A DNA stretch of 64,000 nucleotides, taken from Chryseobacterium sp. G0186. GTDB lineage: Bacteria > Bacteroidota > Bacteroidia > Flavobacteriales > Weeksellaceae. Positions 49,911 to 59,523 of the stretch are shown piece after piece. A program made the translations under genes and the position numbers. The stretch covers positions 4,774,001 to 4,838,000 of the forward strand of contig NZ_CP033918.1 in the NCBI RefSeq assembly GCF_003815675.1, given 5' to 3'. The notes below the pieces were generated by a model, which did not search any database, was not told the DNA's origin, and saw nothing but the letters and a program-made list of their open reading frames with translations. Position 1 is the stretch's first letter, and each line of letters starts with the position of its first letter.

Positions 49911-51689
49911 TTATTCCTGATGATCATACATTTTATTGTAAAGACCCATAAATTTCTCTTTTACAGCTTTCCTTTTAAGCTTTAAAGTTGGAGTCAGCAA
50001 TCCTGTTTCAATGCTCCATACCTCAGGGGTCAGTTCAATTTTTTTGATTTTCTCCCAGTTTCCAAGATGCTCATTGATTCCCTCAATTTCCTTTTCAATT
50101 CTTTGCTTCAGTTCAGGACTTTGGGCAATCTCTGCAGGATTAGAACCTATGTTTAGATTATTTCTCAGGGCCCAGTTTTTGGCAAACTCAAAATCAGGTT
50201 GTACTAATGCACATGGCATTTTTTCACCATCACCCACCACCATGATCTGTTCTATGAATTTTGAAGCCTTTGCCAGGTTTTCAATAGTTTGTGGGGCAAT
50301 ATATTTACCACCAGATGTCTTGAACATTTCTTTTTTACGGTCAGTGATCTGCAAAAACCCTTCATTGTCGATATGGCCAATGTCTCCGGTTTTGAAAAAT
50401 CCATCCTCAGTAAAAGCTTCCTTGGTCATTTCATCATTTTGGAAGTATCCTTTAAATATAGAAGGACCTTTTACGGTAATCTCGCCGTCTTCCTGAATTT
50501 TTACTTTTAGATTGTCCAGTGGAACTCCTACAGTTCCTACTTTCATTTTTTCAAAACTGTTTACAGAAATTACGGGAGAGGTTTCTGTTAAACCATATCC
50601 TTCTAAAATTGGAATTCCTGCATTTTGAAACATAAGGTTCAGTCTTGTAGACAATGCTGCCGATCCGGAAACCAGGGTGATGATTTCCCCTCCCAATCCT
50701 TCTCTCCATTTAGAGAAAACCAATTTGTCTGCAATGATTTCCTGAATTCCTGATGGTCTGGAAATAACTTTCTTTTTGGTAATTAAATTTAAGGCCCAGA
50801 AAAAGATCTTTGACTTTAAACCACCCGCAGAAGAGCCGGTATTATAAATTTTATCATATACCTTTTCTACTAATCTTGGGACTACAGTCATATAATGAGG
50901 TTTCACTTCCTTTACATTTTCGCCCATTTTTTCAATGCTTTCAGCGAAATAAAGAGAAAAACCGTTGTATTGATACAGATAGAAAAGCATTCTTTCAAAA
51001 ATATGACAGATAGGAAGGAAGCTTAATGCTCTTGTTTCCTTGTAATCCAGACTTTTTTTCTTAGGAATTCTTGGAATGGCACCCAATACATTGGATACAA
51101 TATTATTATGGGTAAGCATTACTCCTTTAGGTCTACCTGTAGTTCCTGAGGTATAGATAATAGTTGCCAAATCTTCCGTATTGATGGCGTTGGAAAGATC
51201 CTCTACTTCAATTTGAGTAGATTCATCTTCACCCAAATCCAGGATTTCCTTCCAGTTGGCAGCACCACTTATATTGTCGAAAGTAAAGATTCCCTGTAAG
51301 CTTGGGATATTGTGTTTTACCTTCATTACCTTATTCAGGAGTTCCTTGTCAGAGACAAAACAATACTGTATTTCTGCATTGTTAAAGATAAATTCGTAGT
51401 CTTCCGGGGAAATACTTGGGTAAACCGGTACGGAAACCACGCCAATTTGTGAAAGTCCAAAGTCCATAATAGCCCATTCTGTACGGGAATTTGTAGTTAT
51501 CAAAGCGATCTTATCACCCGGCTTTATGCCTAGTTTTAATAACCCCCTGGATATCTTATTTCCCTCATTAATAAACTCCTGTGTAGAAGTTTTTTTCCAC
51601 TCACCATGATACTTCGTAACAAACATGTCCATTTTAGGATATTTTTCTAAAGCGTAGTGCGGAATATCGAATAATCTCTTGATCGTCAT
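49911..51689 (-). CDS. Long-chain acyl-CoA synthetase (AMP-binding)
   Basis: 592 residues. It activates fatty acids to acyl-CoA via an acyl-adenylate. Seen: the AMP-binding P-loop ATIIYTSGTTGRPKGVMLTH (about 175-194), the adenine-site GYGLTETSPVIS, the core motif GDIGHIDNEGFLQITDRKKE, and the hinge/Lys region MFKTSGGKYIAPQTIE. The length and the motifs fit the long-chain group, with FadD as the model. Membrane-associated cytoplasmic enzyme. It is divergent from the acyl-CoA dehydrogenase gene across a 357-base gap, and the two could act in the same fatty-acid degradation route. Confidence 0.94.
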   Translation of the reverse strand: MTIKRLFDIPHYALEKYPKMDMFVTKYHGEWKKTSTQEFINEGNKISRGLLKLGIKPGDKIALITTNSRTEWAIMDFGLSQIGVVSVPVYPSISPEDYEFIFNNAEIQYCFVSDKELLNKVMKVKHNIPSLQGIFTFDNISGAANWKEILDLGEDESTQIEVEDLSNAINTEDLATIIYTSGTTGRPKGVMLTHNNIVSNVLGAIPRIPKKKSLDYKETRALSFLPICHIFERMLFYLYQYNGFSLYFAESIEKMGENVKEVKPHYMTVVPRLVEKVYDKIYNTGSSAGGLKSKIFFWALNLITKKKVISRPSGIQEIIADKLVFSKWREGLGGEIITLVSGSAALSTRLNLMFQNAGIPILEGYGLTETSPVISVNSFEKMKVGTVGVPLDNLKVKIQEDGEITVKGPSIFKGYFQNDEMTKEAFTEDGFFKTGDIGHIDNEGFLQITDRKKEMFKTSGGKYIAPQTIENLAKASKFIEQIMVVGDGEKMPCALVQPDFEFAKNWALRNNLNIGSNPAEIAQSPELKQRIEKEIEGINEHLGNWEKIKKIELTPEVWSIETGLLTPTLKLKRKAVKEKFMGLYNKMYDHQE

Positions 51690-52046
51690 GATTTTTTAAA
51701 TAATTTATAAAGAAATCTAAATATAAGCATTTTTTTTAATTGTAGACCTGTGATTGTAATAATTGAAAATTAGTTAAATGCTTACCATAATATATTTAAT
51801 CAAAAAAGAAGCCAGAGGTAATAATAGAAAGGTTTTACAGTTGAATTATTAGCCAGACTTTCCCTCTAGATATTTCGGGGTTTTATTTTATTGCATTTTA
51901 ACATTTTGAGGGTATTCCGGTTCTTTATAACTCGAATCTCAAAGCTCATCCAGCTCCCTTTATTCCAGCCTTTTTCATCTTTCCAATTTATTTTTTCAGA
52001 TTTGCTTAAAAAGTGTAAATTTACGGCTATCTAATTATTTTTTTTT
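51690..52046. other. Intergenic region between acyl-CoA synthetase and dehydrogenase genes
   Basis: 357 bases, AT-rich, no gene found. Near the dehydrogenase it has a perfect dyad GTAAATTTAC (52015-52024) that includes TAAATTTA, one base short of the -7 consensus and 23 bases before the ATG. Either a promoter or an operator could lie here, but nothing can be claimed firmly. Confidence 0.35.
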
Positions 52047-53186
52047 ATGGACTTTAATTTATCGGAAGAACAGCTGATGATTCAGCAGGCAGCAAGAGAT
52101 TTTGCACAAAACGAATTATTACCTGAAGTGATTGAAAGAGACCGTGACCAGAAGTTCCCTGTAGAGCAGGTGAAGAAAATGGGTGAAATGGGACTTTTAG
52201 GGATGATGGTTGACCCAAAATACGGAGGAGCAGGTATGGACAGCGTTTCCTACGTGTTGGCAATGGAGGAGATTGCAAAAATAGATGCTTCTGCAGCTGT
52301 TGTAATGTCTGTAAATAACTCATTGGTTTGTGCCGGTCTTGAAAAGTTTGCTTCTGAAGAACAAAAAGTAAAATATCTTACTCCATTGGCAAGTGGACAA
52401 GTGATTGGAGCATTTGCTTTATCTGAGCCGGAAGCTGGTTCTGATGCAACTTCTCAGAAAACAACAGCGGAAGACAAAGGAGATTATTATCTTTTAAACG
52501 GGATCAAGAACTGGATTACAAACGGAGGAACTGCCACTTATTATATTGTAATTGCACAGACAGATCCAGAGAAAAAACATAAAGGAATCAATGCTTTCAT
52601 CGTAGAAAGAGGATGGGAAGGCTTTGAAATCGGACCAAAAGAAGATAAATTGGGAATCAGAGGAAGTGATACACACTCTTTGATCTTCAACAATGTAAAG
52701 GTTCCAAAAGAAAACAGAATTGGTGAGGATGGATTTGGTTTCAACTTTGCAATGGCTGTTTTGAACGGTGGAAGAATCGGTATCGCTTCTCAAGCCTTAG
52801 GTATTGCATCAGGAGCTTATGAATTAGCCTTAAAATATGCAAAAACAAGAAAAGCTTTCAAAACTGAGATTATCAACCACCAGGCAATTGCATTTAAATT
52901 AGCTGATATGGCTACCCAGATCTCTGCTGCAAGAATGTTATGCTTCAAGGCTGCTTGTGAGAAAGATGCCGGAAAAGATATCTCTGAAAGTGGAGCTATG
53001 GCAAAATTATATGCTTCTCAGGTAGCAATGGATACTACTATTGAAGCAGTACAGGTTCACGGTGGATACGGATATGTGAAAGAATACCACGTAGAAAGAT
53101 TAATGAGAGATGCAAAAATCACTCAGATCTACGAAGGAACTTCTGAAATCCAGAAAATCGTGATCTCCAGAAGCATCGCAAAATAA
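52047..53186 (+). CDS. Short/medium-chain acyl-CoA dehydrogenase
   Basis: 379 residues, typical length. It oxidises acyl-CoA to 2-enoyl-CoA with FAD in beta-oxidation. Seen: FALSEPEAGSDATSQKTTAE (flavin and substrate site), ITNGGTATYYIVIAQTDP, VHGGYGYVKEYHVERLMRDA and the catalytic Glu in IYEGTSEIQKIVISR. These match butyryl-CoA-type dehydrogenases. The electron-transfer partner ETF is not in the window. It precedes a small membrane-anchored protein by 21 bases and shares a terminator with it. Confidence 0.96.
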   Translation: MDFNLSEEQLMIQQAARDFAQNELLPEVIERDRDQKFPVEQVKKMGEMGLLGMMVDPKYGGAGMDSVSYVLAMEEIAKIDASAAVVMSVNNSLVCAGLEKFASEEQKVKYLTPLASGQVIGAFALSEPEAGSDATSQKTTAEDKGDYYLLNGIKNWITNGGTATYYIVIAQTDPEKKHKGINAFIVERGWEGFEIGPKEDKLGIRGSDTHSLIFNNVKVPKENRIGEDGFGFNFAMAVLNGGRIGIASQALGIASGAYELALKYAKTRKAFKTEIINHQAIAFKLADMATQISAARMLCFKAACEKDAGKDISESGAMAKLYASQVAMDTTIEAVQVHGGYGYVKEYHVERLMRDAKITQIYEGTSEIQKIVISRSIAK

Positions 53187-53207
53187 TTTTAATAAAACAC
53201 ACTCACT

Positions 53208-53573
53208 ATGAAAAAATCTTTGTGGATTACTCTCGGTGTCGTACTGCTATTGTTAGGAGTATTTGTATGGTATAAGTACTTCTTCGTTTTCGGAGAAGGG
53301 GTAAAATCCGGATACCTGAATTATGCCATAAAAAAAGGCTATATCTTCAAAACTTATGAGGGTAAACTGATTCAGGAAGGCTTTGGAAAAGGAAAAACAG
53401 GAACTATTACAAGCTATGAGTTTGAGTTTTCTGTAGATGACCCCGAGGTTTTCAAACAATTGGAAACGAACAGTGGAAAAACCTTTGATCTCCATTATAA
53501 GGAATATAATGGCGCTCTTCCGTGGAGAGGAAATACAAAGTTTGTCGTAGACAAAGTAGTGAACATGAAATAA
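53208..53573 (+). CDS. Small membrane-anchored protein, unknown function
   Basis: 121 residues. One N-terminal membrane helix (LWITLGVVLLLLGVFVWYKY) is followed by a compact soluble domain with YLNYAIKKGYIFKTYEGKLIQEGF and a C-terminal WRGNTKFVVDKV. I recognise the sequence type as a recurring uncharacterised Flavobacteriia family without a proven function; it is not an enzyme by any visible motif. It lies 21 bases after the acyl-CoA dehydrogenase stop in the same transcript. Confidence 0.8.
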   Translation: MKKSLWITLGVVLLLLGVFVWYKYFFVFGEGVKSGYLNYAIKKGYIFKTYEGKLIQEGFGKGKTGTITSYEFEFSVDDPEVFKQLETNSGKTFDLHYKEYNGALPWRGNTKFVVDKVVNMK

Positions 53574-53575
53574 AT

Positions 53576-53605
53576 AAAAAGGCTTCCGGTTTGGAGGCCT
53601 TTTTT
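53576..53605 (+). terminator. Terminator of the acyl-CoA dehydrogenase operon
   Basis: AAAAAGGCTTCC (53576-53587) pairs with GGAGGCCTTTTT (53593-53604) with one T-G wobble, in a T-rich context. Confidence 0.8.
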
Positions 53606-53649
53606 ATGAATCATTTTTTGTTAAACCTTTTGTTATTACCGCTATAATA

Positions 53650-53825
53650 TTCAATATGAGTGGGCTTTATCCCACTCAAATAAATAAAATAAATTCCTTT
53701 GGCTTTAGCCGAAACCTAAGATAAAATACAAATTATATTTATGGTTTATTGTGTTGTTATTCAATTTATTGGATTGAAAACACTCAGCTTTCTCATCTGC
53801 GAAATCTGAATGATCTGCGTGAGAC
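53650..53825 (-). repeat. Degenerate copy of the structured intergenic element
   Basis: In the gap after the acyl-CoA dehydrogenase operon: GAGTGGG (53658-53664) and CCCACTC (53671-53677) around CTTTAT, then TTTGGCTTTAGCCGAAAC, and at the far end CATCTGCGAAATCTGAATGATCTGCGTG in shortened form. Same order and orientation as the copies at 49473. The middle is diverged and AT-rich. The first hairpin differs from the other copies at several base pairs yet still pairs fully. Confidence 0.75.
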
Positions 53826-53850
53826 TTAATAATTTTCACCTATTCATTCA

Positions 53851-53876
53851 AAAAAAATCCACCCCTGAGGATGGAC
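53851..53876 (-). terminator. Weak terminator candidate of the DUF4349 gene
   Basis: TCCACC with GGATGGA forms a six-pair hairpin with one bulge (53858-53875), followed on the minus strand by a long T-run (the A-run at 53851-53857). Modest support. Confidence 0.4.
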
Positions 53877-53884
53877 CTTGAATT

Positions 53885-54829
53885 CTAGTGAGAATCATTA
53901 TTAGGAATGTTTTTGTTTTTCTTTTTATAAAAATAGTATCCAATACCGGCGATCAGAAATACCGGCCACAATGGAAGAATAAACAGGAAGATAGAAGTAA
54001 TAATATCCCAGCCTGATTCTATGGCCGCCAGTGATTTTCCACCAAAGGTTTTAGGTTCTTTTTCAACATCAATTTTATCTGTAATATTTACATTGATACT
54101 GCAGATGGTGTTGTCGGCATAATGATGTCCTGAAACCTGAATGTCTTTAGTGTCAATATCTCCAATATTAGAGTTAAGAGCTTCCATTAAACCGTCGAAA
54201 TGTTGAATAGGAACCTTTATATCCAGACTATATACTTTTTGGTTCTCACCGTGAGGAGTGGCAGATTCAATGTAGGAAAGGTTTTCACTTTTAACGTAGC
54301 CGTTATTTTTGATAGTTTCTTCCCTGATAAATTCCTTTGCGGTTTCCGCATGATCTACCTTTATAGCAAGGTATCCGGTTTTTACCATTTTATCTTTTGG
54401 CATATTCAGTTCATAGCTGTCGTTTTTCGGTTTGTCTTTATAAATGATTTTGGTTTCCTTTATTACTTTTGGAGCAGGAACATTGACAACAATCTTTTCG
54501 GTTTTCTTTGCCACGAAATCCTTTTTTTCAACTTTTGACTCTAGTTTTGTAGAGGCAATCTTATCAGATAAAGAATCAACAATCTTGGAGGTATGCTCTA
54601 TTTTTTGTTTGATGTCGTCTTTTGTATTCTCAAAATCCTTTATTCTTATACTTGCGGAGTCAAGGGCTTGGTCAGCAGTTTTATGGGCATGGTCAATGGT
54701 TTCTGTAGCAACACTTGCAACACTGTCTATACTATGTACAGCTTCATCAATTTGAGATGATGAAACATTTCCCTTTTTACACATAATAAACGTGCTTGAT
54801 ATAGCAGCCAGTAATATGAACTTTTTCAT
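53885..54829 (-). CDS. DUF4349 lipoprotein
   Basis: 314 residues. The N-terminus has a lipobox-like end (FIMCKKG), so it is probably a lipoprotein. A coiled, Asp/Ser-rich region follows (IDEAVHSIDSVASVATETIDHAHKTADQ, about 27-100), then the DUF4349 core (MVKTGYLAIKVDHAETAKEFI to about 240) and a C-terminal membrane helix (IFLFILPLWPVFLIAGIGYYFY) with a basic tail. A lipid anchor plus a C-terminal helix is unusual and may mean the lipobox reading is wrong. DUF4349 proteins are envelope proteins of unknown role. Confidence 0.85.
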   Translation of the reverse strand: MKKFILLAAISSTFIMCKKGNVSSSQIDEAVHSIDSVASVATETIDHAHKTADQALDSASIRIKDFENTKDDIKQKIEHTSKIVDSLSDKIASTKLESKVEKKDFVAKKTEKIVVNVPAPKVIKETKIIYKDKPKNDSYELNMPKDKMVKTGYLAIKVDHAETAKEFIREETIKNNGYVKSENLSYIESATPHGENQKVYSLDIKVPIQHFDGLMEALNSNIGDIDTKDIQVSGHHYADNTICSINVNITDKIDVEKEPKTFGGKSLAAIESGWDIITSIFLFILPLWPVFLIAGIGYYFYKKKNKNIPNNDSH

Positions 54830-55121
54830 AACATTAATTTTTTGATGAAGTAAAATTAGTACTGAAGTCTTTGAAGCGCTTGTAAATGAAATGTATTATG
54901 CTCGTAAAATTATAAATAGCATATTTTCAATGTATTGTGTTTGTTTTACAATTATTTTACAAATTTTATTGGCTTGATTTTACTATTGTTTTTTAGTTCC
55001 AAGAAGTAATTTGATGATTGTTTTTAATTAAAAACATTTATTGTATTTATAAAATTCACATTACTGAGATTTTTTCATCTTATTGTGAATTTATTTAGAC
55101 CAAATTTTTATATTTGTAAGT
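54830..55121. other. AT-rich intergenic region before the metalloprotease unit
   Basis: 292 bases, A/T-dominated, no gene seen. Apart from the -7 element at 55109-55116 for the rightward unit I can point to nothing. Confidence 0.4.
55109..55116 (+). promoter_or_regulatory. -7 element of the metalloprotease operon
   Basis: TATATTTG, a full consensus match, with a TTG (55083-55085) 23 bases upstream. It ends five bases before the ATG at 55122, so the transcript may be leaderless. Confidence 0.6.
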
Positions 55122-55604
55122 ATGAGATGGTTATATCAAAACTTGAATATTACTCTGATAATGTTTTTATTTCCACTTTTAAGCAATATCAATGGGGCAG
55201 ATTTTAAACAAAACTCTGGGAAATTGAATTTTTCTGAAATCAGAAGACAGAATTCTGAGATTAAATTGAAAGTGGCTGAAATTATTGATACCAAAGAAGG
55301 TATTAGAAATTTATATAAAGTTTTAGCTAATAAAGAATTCTCAAAATCAGCTCCTATACCTAATTTAATAAATGATAGTGAATGCTTATTACTATTGAAA
55401 CCTAAGCTGAAAAAAGTGAAATTCGGAGACATTGAAGTTGATAGTTTGCGCCAGCATGGGAGTATCTTAACCGTTTATTACAGAGAGATTGCCAACTGGG
55501 AATATGCAGAACAGAAGCAATCGAATCCATTGCTTATTCTTAAAATACTTGACAGATCTAATAAAATTAATACAATAAAGTTAATAAATACACCTTTAAA
55601 GTAA
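55122..55604 (+). CDS. Secreted protein of unknown function paired with the metalloprotease
   Basis: 160 residues, family not recognised. The N-terminus is hydrophobic (NITLIMFLFPLLSNING) and reads as a signal peptide, so the product is probably exported. The remainder is Lys/Ile/Leu-rich with NFSEIRRQNSEIKLKVAEIIDTKEG and a beta-rich end (VDSLRQHGSILTVYYREIANWEY). It ends six bases before the metalloprotease start, so they are co-transcribed. Such partners of secreted proteases are sometimes inhibitors or folding helpers, but nothing in the sequence shows that here. Confidence 0.7.
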   Translation: MRWLYQNLNITLIMFLFPLLSNINGADFKQNSGKLNFSEIRRQNSEIKLKVAEIIDTKEGIRNLYKVLANKEFSKSAPIPNLINDSECLLLLKPKLKKVKFGDIEVDSLRQHGSILTVYYREIANWEYAEQKQSNPLLILKILDRSNKINTIKLINTPLK

Positions 55605-55610
55605 AATAAA

Positions 55611-57854
55611 ATGAAGAGAAAACTATTATTCGTAGCTGGCTTTTTTATTCTATCAGGAATGACATTTGCTCAGCAAAATCAATGGAGCAGGACCTCTCCT
55701 AAAAAGGCAGACGTAGTCAGGGAAAAACCTGTGAGAATCTCTCAATATGAGTTGTTTAATTTAAACATGGATGGGCTCAGACAACAACTGTCTTTAGCAC
55801 CCGAAAGAAATAAACAAAATTCTGTTAAAGGAACTTTGATTAGAATTCCTAATGATAAAGAAGGGTATGATACCTTTGAAGTATTTGAAGCCTCTACCAT
55901 GCATCCGGATTTACAGGCAAGATATTCTGATATCAGGTCTTACGCTGGGCAGAAAACAGGAGATCCTACAACAAAAATCAGATTTAGCGTAGATCCTTAC
56001 TTTGGATTTAATGCTATGGTAAAAAATGCTGATCATACTTATTATATAGATTCCTATTCGCAAGACCAAAAAACCTATATGCTCTATGACAGGAAAAATG
56101 CAATCTCCCCAAATGGATTTGAGTGTTTGTTTAAAGGAGAAGATGCAAATGGACTTACCGGATTAGAGGGAAAAACAGTAGTGGATGGCTTATTGCGTAA
56201 ATACAGACTTGCGATTACCACTACTACAGAATATACGGATTATACTGCCCAGCAGGCAGGCGTAGCAACTGGTACTGTTGCACAGAAAAAGGCTGCTGTA
56301 CTTGCTGCCGTTAACCTGGCTATAGCAAGGATCAATCAGGTATATGAAAAGGAAATCTCTGTGTCTTTTCAATTGGTAGCTAATACTGATCAATTGTTTT
56401 TTGTAGGAACAGATACTTTTGATGCCAGTGATGACTACCAAATGATTGATGAAAACGTAGTGGTTACCAATAATGTCATAGGATTGGCCAACTATGATAT
56501 AGGCCATCTGTTTTCACGAGGAGGAAACAGTGGGCTGGCAGGAACTCCTTCTGCCTGTACAGGTGATAAGGCAGCCGGTATTACAGGTTCTGCAAATCCT
56601 GTAGGTGATCCGTTTGTAATTGATTTTGTGGCTCATGAAATGGGACATCAGTTTGGGGCTAACCATACCCAAAATAATAGCTGTAATAGAAATACCCCAA
56701 CCTCCGTAGAGCCGGGGAGCGGAAGTTCAATTATGGGATATGCCGGAATATGCTCACCGAATGTTCAAGGAAACAGTGATGCTTATTTTCATGCTGTAAG
56801 TATCGCTGAAATGTATACCTGGATTACTACTGGTGGAAATTGCGGAGTTAATACCGCTACAGGAAATCATGCCCCAACTGCCAATGCAGGACCTGACAAA
56901 ACAATTCCTATGGGAACACCATTTGCCTTGACTGGGGTGGGTAATGATCCAGATAATGACTCGGTTACTTATAACTGGGAACAGATTGATACAGGGGCTG
57001 CACAGATGCCGCCAAGGCCAACCAATACTGTAGGCCCTATGTTCAGAACTTTATGGGAAACCGTGTCTCCAACAAGATATTTTCCAAGATTATCAACTAT
57101 TGTGGAAGGGTATGATCCTACCATAGTAACTGCCTCAAACTACAGAGCCTGGGAAAAACTTTCATCAGTAGCAAGACCCCTGAAATTTTCATTACTGGTA
57201 AGAGACAACAATCCTGTAGGAGGACAGTCTGGCCGTGATGATATTCAACTTACCGTTTCAGCCGCCGCCGGACCTTTTGTTGTTACCTCTCAAAACACAG
57301 CAGGAATTGTCTGGAATGTAGGACAGTCACAAACGATTACATGGGATGTAGCTAATACGAACGTAGCGCCTGTAAATACAACCAATGTCTCTATTCTGCT
57401 TTCTACAGACGGTGGGCTTACTTTCCCTCAGGTGCTTGTAGCCAGTACTCCAAACAACGGATCTTATACGTTTAATGTTCCGGAAGGATTAGGGACTAGT
57501 TCAAAAGTAAGAATTATGATTAAGGCTGTAGATAATGTTTTTCTAAATGTTAATAAAACTAATTTTAGTATTAATTCTACGTTAGGAACCAAGGAAATTG
57601 AAAAAGCTGAAGAAGGAATAAAAATCTATCCAAACCCTTCGAAAGGAGTTTTCACTATTGAAGCAGAATCTAAAAACGGCCTATCATACTCTGTTTTTGC
57701 AATGGACGGAAAGCTTGTTAATGCTAAAAAAGAAGTTAAAAATGGCAAGGTTCGTGAAGAAGTAAATTTATCTCACCTGCCTATTGGTACCTACATTATT
57801 CAACTGGATAAAGAAGGTCAGAAAGTTTCCAAAAAACTGATTATTGAAAAATAA
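55611..57854 (+). CDS. Secreted zinc metalloprotease (reprolysin-like) with T9SS tail
   Basis: 747 residues. Signal peptide MKRKLLFVAGFFILSGMTFAQ and a propeptide to about residue 190. The catalytic domain has VAHEMGHQFGANHTQ (HExxHxxGxxH, His342-containing) and the Met-turn SIMGYAGIC, the metzincin pattern of reprolysin/M12B-like enzymes. After it come a PKD/Ig-like domain (PTANAGPDKTIPMGTPFALTG) and another beta domain, then the T9SS type A sorting domain (IKIYPNPSKGVFTIE to KKLIIEK). It degrades external proteins, by analogy. Translated six bases after a small secreted partner, with a shared promoter at 55109. Confidence 0.93.
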   Translation: MKRKLLFVAGFFILSGMTFAQQNQWSRTSPKKADVVREKPVRISQYELFNLNMDGLRQQLSLAPERNKQNSVKGTLIRIPNDKEGYDTFEVFEASTMHPDLQARYSDIRSYAGQKTGDPTTKIRFSVDPYFGFNAMVKNADHTYYIDSYSQDQKTYMLYDRKNAISPNGFECLFKGEDANGLTGLEGKTVVDGLLRKYRLAITTTTEYTDYTAQQAGVATGTVAQKKAAVLAAVNLAIARINQVYEKEISVSFQLVANTDQLFFVGTDTFDASDDYQMIDENVVVTNNVIGLANYDIGHLFSRGGNSGLAGTPSACTGDKAAGITGSANPVGDPFVIDFVAHEMGHQFGANHTQNNSCNRNTPTSVEPGSGSSIMGYAGICSPNVQGNSDAYFHAVSIAEMYTWITTGGNCGVNTATGNHAPTANAGPDKTIPMGTPFALTGVGNDPDNDSVTYNWEQIDTGAAQMPPRPTNTVGPMFRTLWETVSPTRYFPRLSTIVEGYDPTIVTASNYRAWEKLSSVARPLKFSLLVRDNNPVGGQSGRDDIQLTVSAAAGPFVVTSQNTAGIVWNVGQSQTITWDVANTNVAPVNTTNVSILLSTDGGLTFPQVLVASTPNNGSYTFNVPEGLGTSSKVRIMIKAVDNVFLNVNKTNFSINSTLGTKEIEKAEEGIKIYPNPSKGVFTIEAESKNGLSYSVFAMDGKLVNAKKEVKNGKVREEVNLSHLPIGTYIIQLDKEGQKVSKKLIIEK

Positions 57855-57876
57855 AATACTCAGAATTTATTATAAA

Positions 57877-57907
57877 AAAACCGTTCAATACAATATTGAA
57901 CGGTTTT
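57877..57907. terminator. Bidirectional terminator between metalloprotease and prfC
   Basis: AAAACCGTTCAATA (57877-57890) pairs perfectly with TATTGAACGGTTTT (57894-57907), with A- and T-runs outside. Confidence 0.92.
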
Positions 57908-57927
57908 CTTTTTATTAAGATATATTC

Positions 57928-59523
57928 TTAGTGATCTTTAAATTCACTAATGAAATGTAATTTTACATTCGGGAATTTTTCCTGTGTCATATGAATGGTA
58001 AAAGATGAATCTGCCAAAAATACCAATTGATTGTATTTATCTCTGGCAAGGAATCTTTGCTTTAATCTTGCAAATTCCTTGAACTCTTCAGATTTCTCAT
58101 CTGCTTCTACCCAACAAGCCTTATGCATAGATAGAGGTTCGTAGGTACATTTTGCACCATACTCATGCTCCAGACGGTACTGGATAACTTCGTACTGAAG
58201 TGCTCCCACAGTTCCGATGATCTTTCTGTTATTCATTTCCAGGGTAAATAATTGGGCAACCCCTTCATCCATTAACTGATCAATACCTTTAGCCAATTGC
58301 TTTGCCTTAAGCGGATCGTTGTTGTTGATGTAACGGAAATGTTCAGGAGAGAAGCTTGGAATCCCTTTGAAGCTTAGTTTTTCACCAGCTGTTAAAGTGT
58401 CACCAATTCTGAAGCTTCCCGTGTCATGAAGACCTACAATATCACCAGGGAAACTTTCTTCTACCACCTCTTTTTTGTCAGCAAAGAAGGCGTTTGGAGA
58501 AGAGAACTTCATTTTTTTACCCTCTCTTACCAATAAATAATTTTCATTTCTCTTAAACGTTCCGGAAACAATCTTTATGAAAGCAAGTCTGTCTCTGTGT
58601 TTAGGATCCATGTTGGCGTGAATTTTGAAAACAAATCCTGTGAATGTGCTTTCCTCAGGCTTTACCATACGAAGATCACTTTCCTTAGGCTGTGGCATAG
58701 GTGCAATTTCAATAAATGCATTCAATAGCTCACGTACCCCAAAGTTATTTAAAGCCGAGCCAAAGAATACAGGCTGCAGATCTCCGTTCATATAATCCTC
58801 ACGGCTGAATTCCGGATATACAGATTGAATAAGCTCCAGTTCGTCTCTCAATGTTTGAGCTGCTTTTGGACCTATCGCTTCATCAATTAACGGATCATTA
58901 ATATTATCAAAAGTAATAGATTCACCTACCTTTTGCTTTTTTTCTTCCAGGAATAACTGGATATTATTTTCCCAGATATTATAAATTCCCTGGAAGTCAC
59001 TTCCCATACCAATTGGAAGAGAAAGTGGAACCACTCTTAATCCTAGTTTTTGCTCTACTTCATCCAGCAAATCAAAAGCGTCCTTACCCTCACGGTCAAG
59101 CTTATTGATGAAAACCAGCATCGGAATGTTTCTCATTCTACAAACCTTAACTAACTTTTCAGTTTGTTCCTCAACCCCTTTTGCAACGTCTATTACAACA
59201 ATTACAGAGTCTACGGCAGTTAAAGTTCTATACGTGTCCTCAGCAAAATCCTTGTGACCAGGCGTATCGAGGATGTTGATTTTGTGATCTTTATATTCAA
59301 AAGCCAATACAGAAGTTGCCACAGAGATCCCTCTCTGTCTTTCAATTTCCATAAAGTCGGAGGTTGCTCCTTTTTTTATTTTATTGGATTTTACCGCACC
59401 GGCTTCCTGGATTGCCCCTCCGAAAAGTAGTAGCTTTTCTGTAAGAGTGGTCTTCCCGGCATCCGGGTGGGAAATGATCCCGAAGGTCTTTCTTTTTTGT
59501 ATTTCTTTGATTAAGTCTGACAT
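57928..59523 (-). CDS. prfC: Peptide chain release factor 3 (RF3)
   Basis: 531 residues. A GTPase that removes RF1 and RF2 from the ribosome after termination. Seen: G1 SHPDAGKTTLTEKLL, the switch region IERQRGISVATSV, G3 ILDTPGHKDFAED and G4 FINKLDREG, then the beta-barrel domains and a C-terminal region typical of RF3 rather than EF-G. It pairs functionally with prfB at 2.8 kb, though 54 kb away. Start ATG 59523. A CAAAAATC stretch just upstream is one base from a -7 box and is not counted. Confidence 0.97.
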   Translation of the reverse strand: MSDLIKEIQKRKTFGIISHPDAGKTTLTEKLLLFGGAIQEAGAVKSNKIKKGATSDFMEIERQRGISVATSVLAFEYKDHKINILDTPGHKDFAEDTYRTLTAVDSVIVVIDVAKGVEEQTEKLVKVCRMRNIPMLVFINKLDREGKDAFDLLDEVEQKLGLRVVPLSLPIGMGSDFQGIYNIWENNIQLFLEEKKQKVGESITFDNINDPLIDEAIGPKAAQTLRDELELIQSVYPEFSREDYMNGDLQPVFFGSALNNFGVRELLNAFIEIAPMPQPKESDLRMVKPEESTFTGFVFKIHANMDPKHRDRLAFIKIVSGTFKRNENYLLVREGKKMKFSSPNAFFADKKEVVEESFPGDIVGLHDTGSFRIGDTLTAGEKLSFKGIPSFSPEHFRYINNNDPLKAKQLAKGIDQLMDEGVAQLFTLEMNNRKIIGTVGALQYEVIQYRLEHEYGAKCTYEPLSMHKACWVEADEKSEEFKEFARLKQRFLARDKYNQLVFLADSSFTIHMTQEKFPNVKLHFISEFKDH

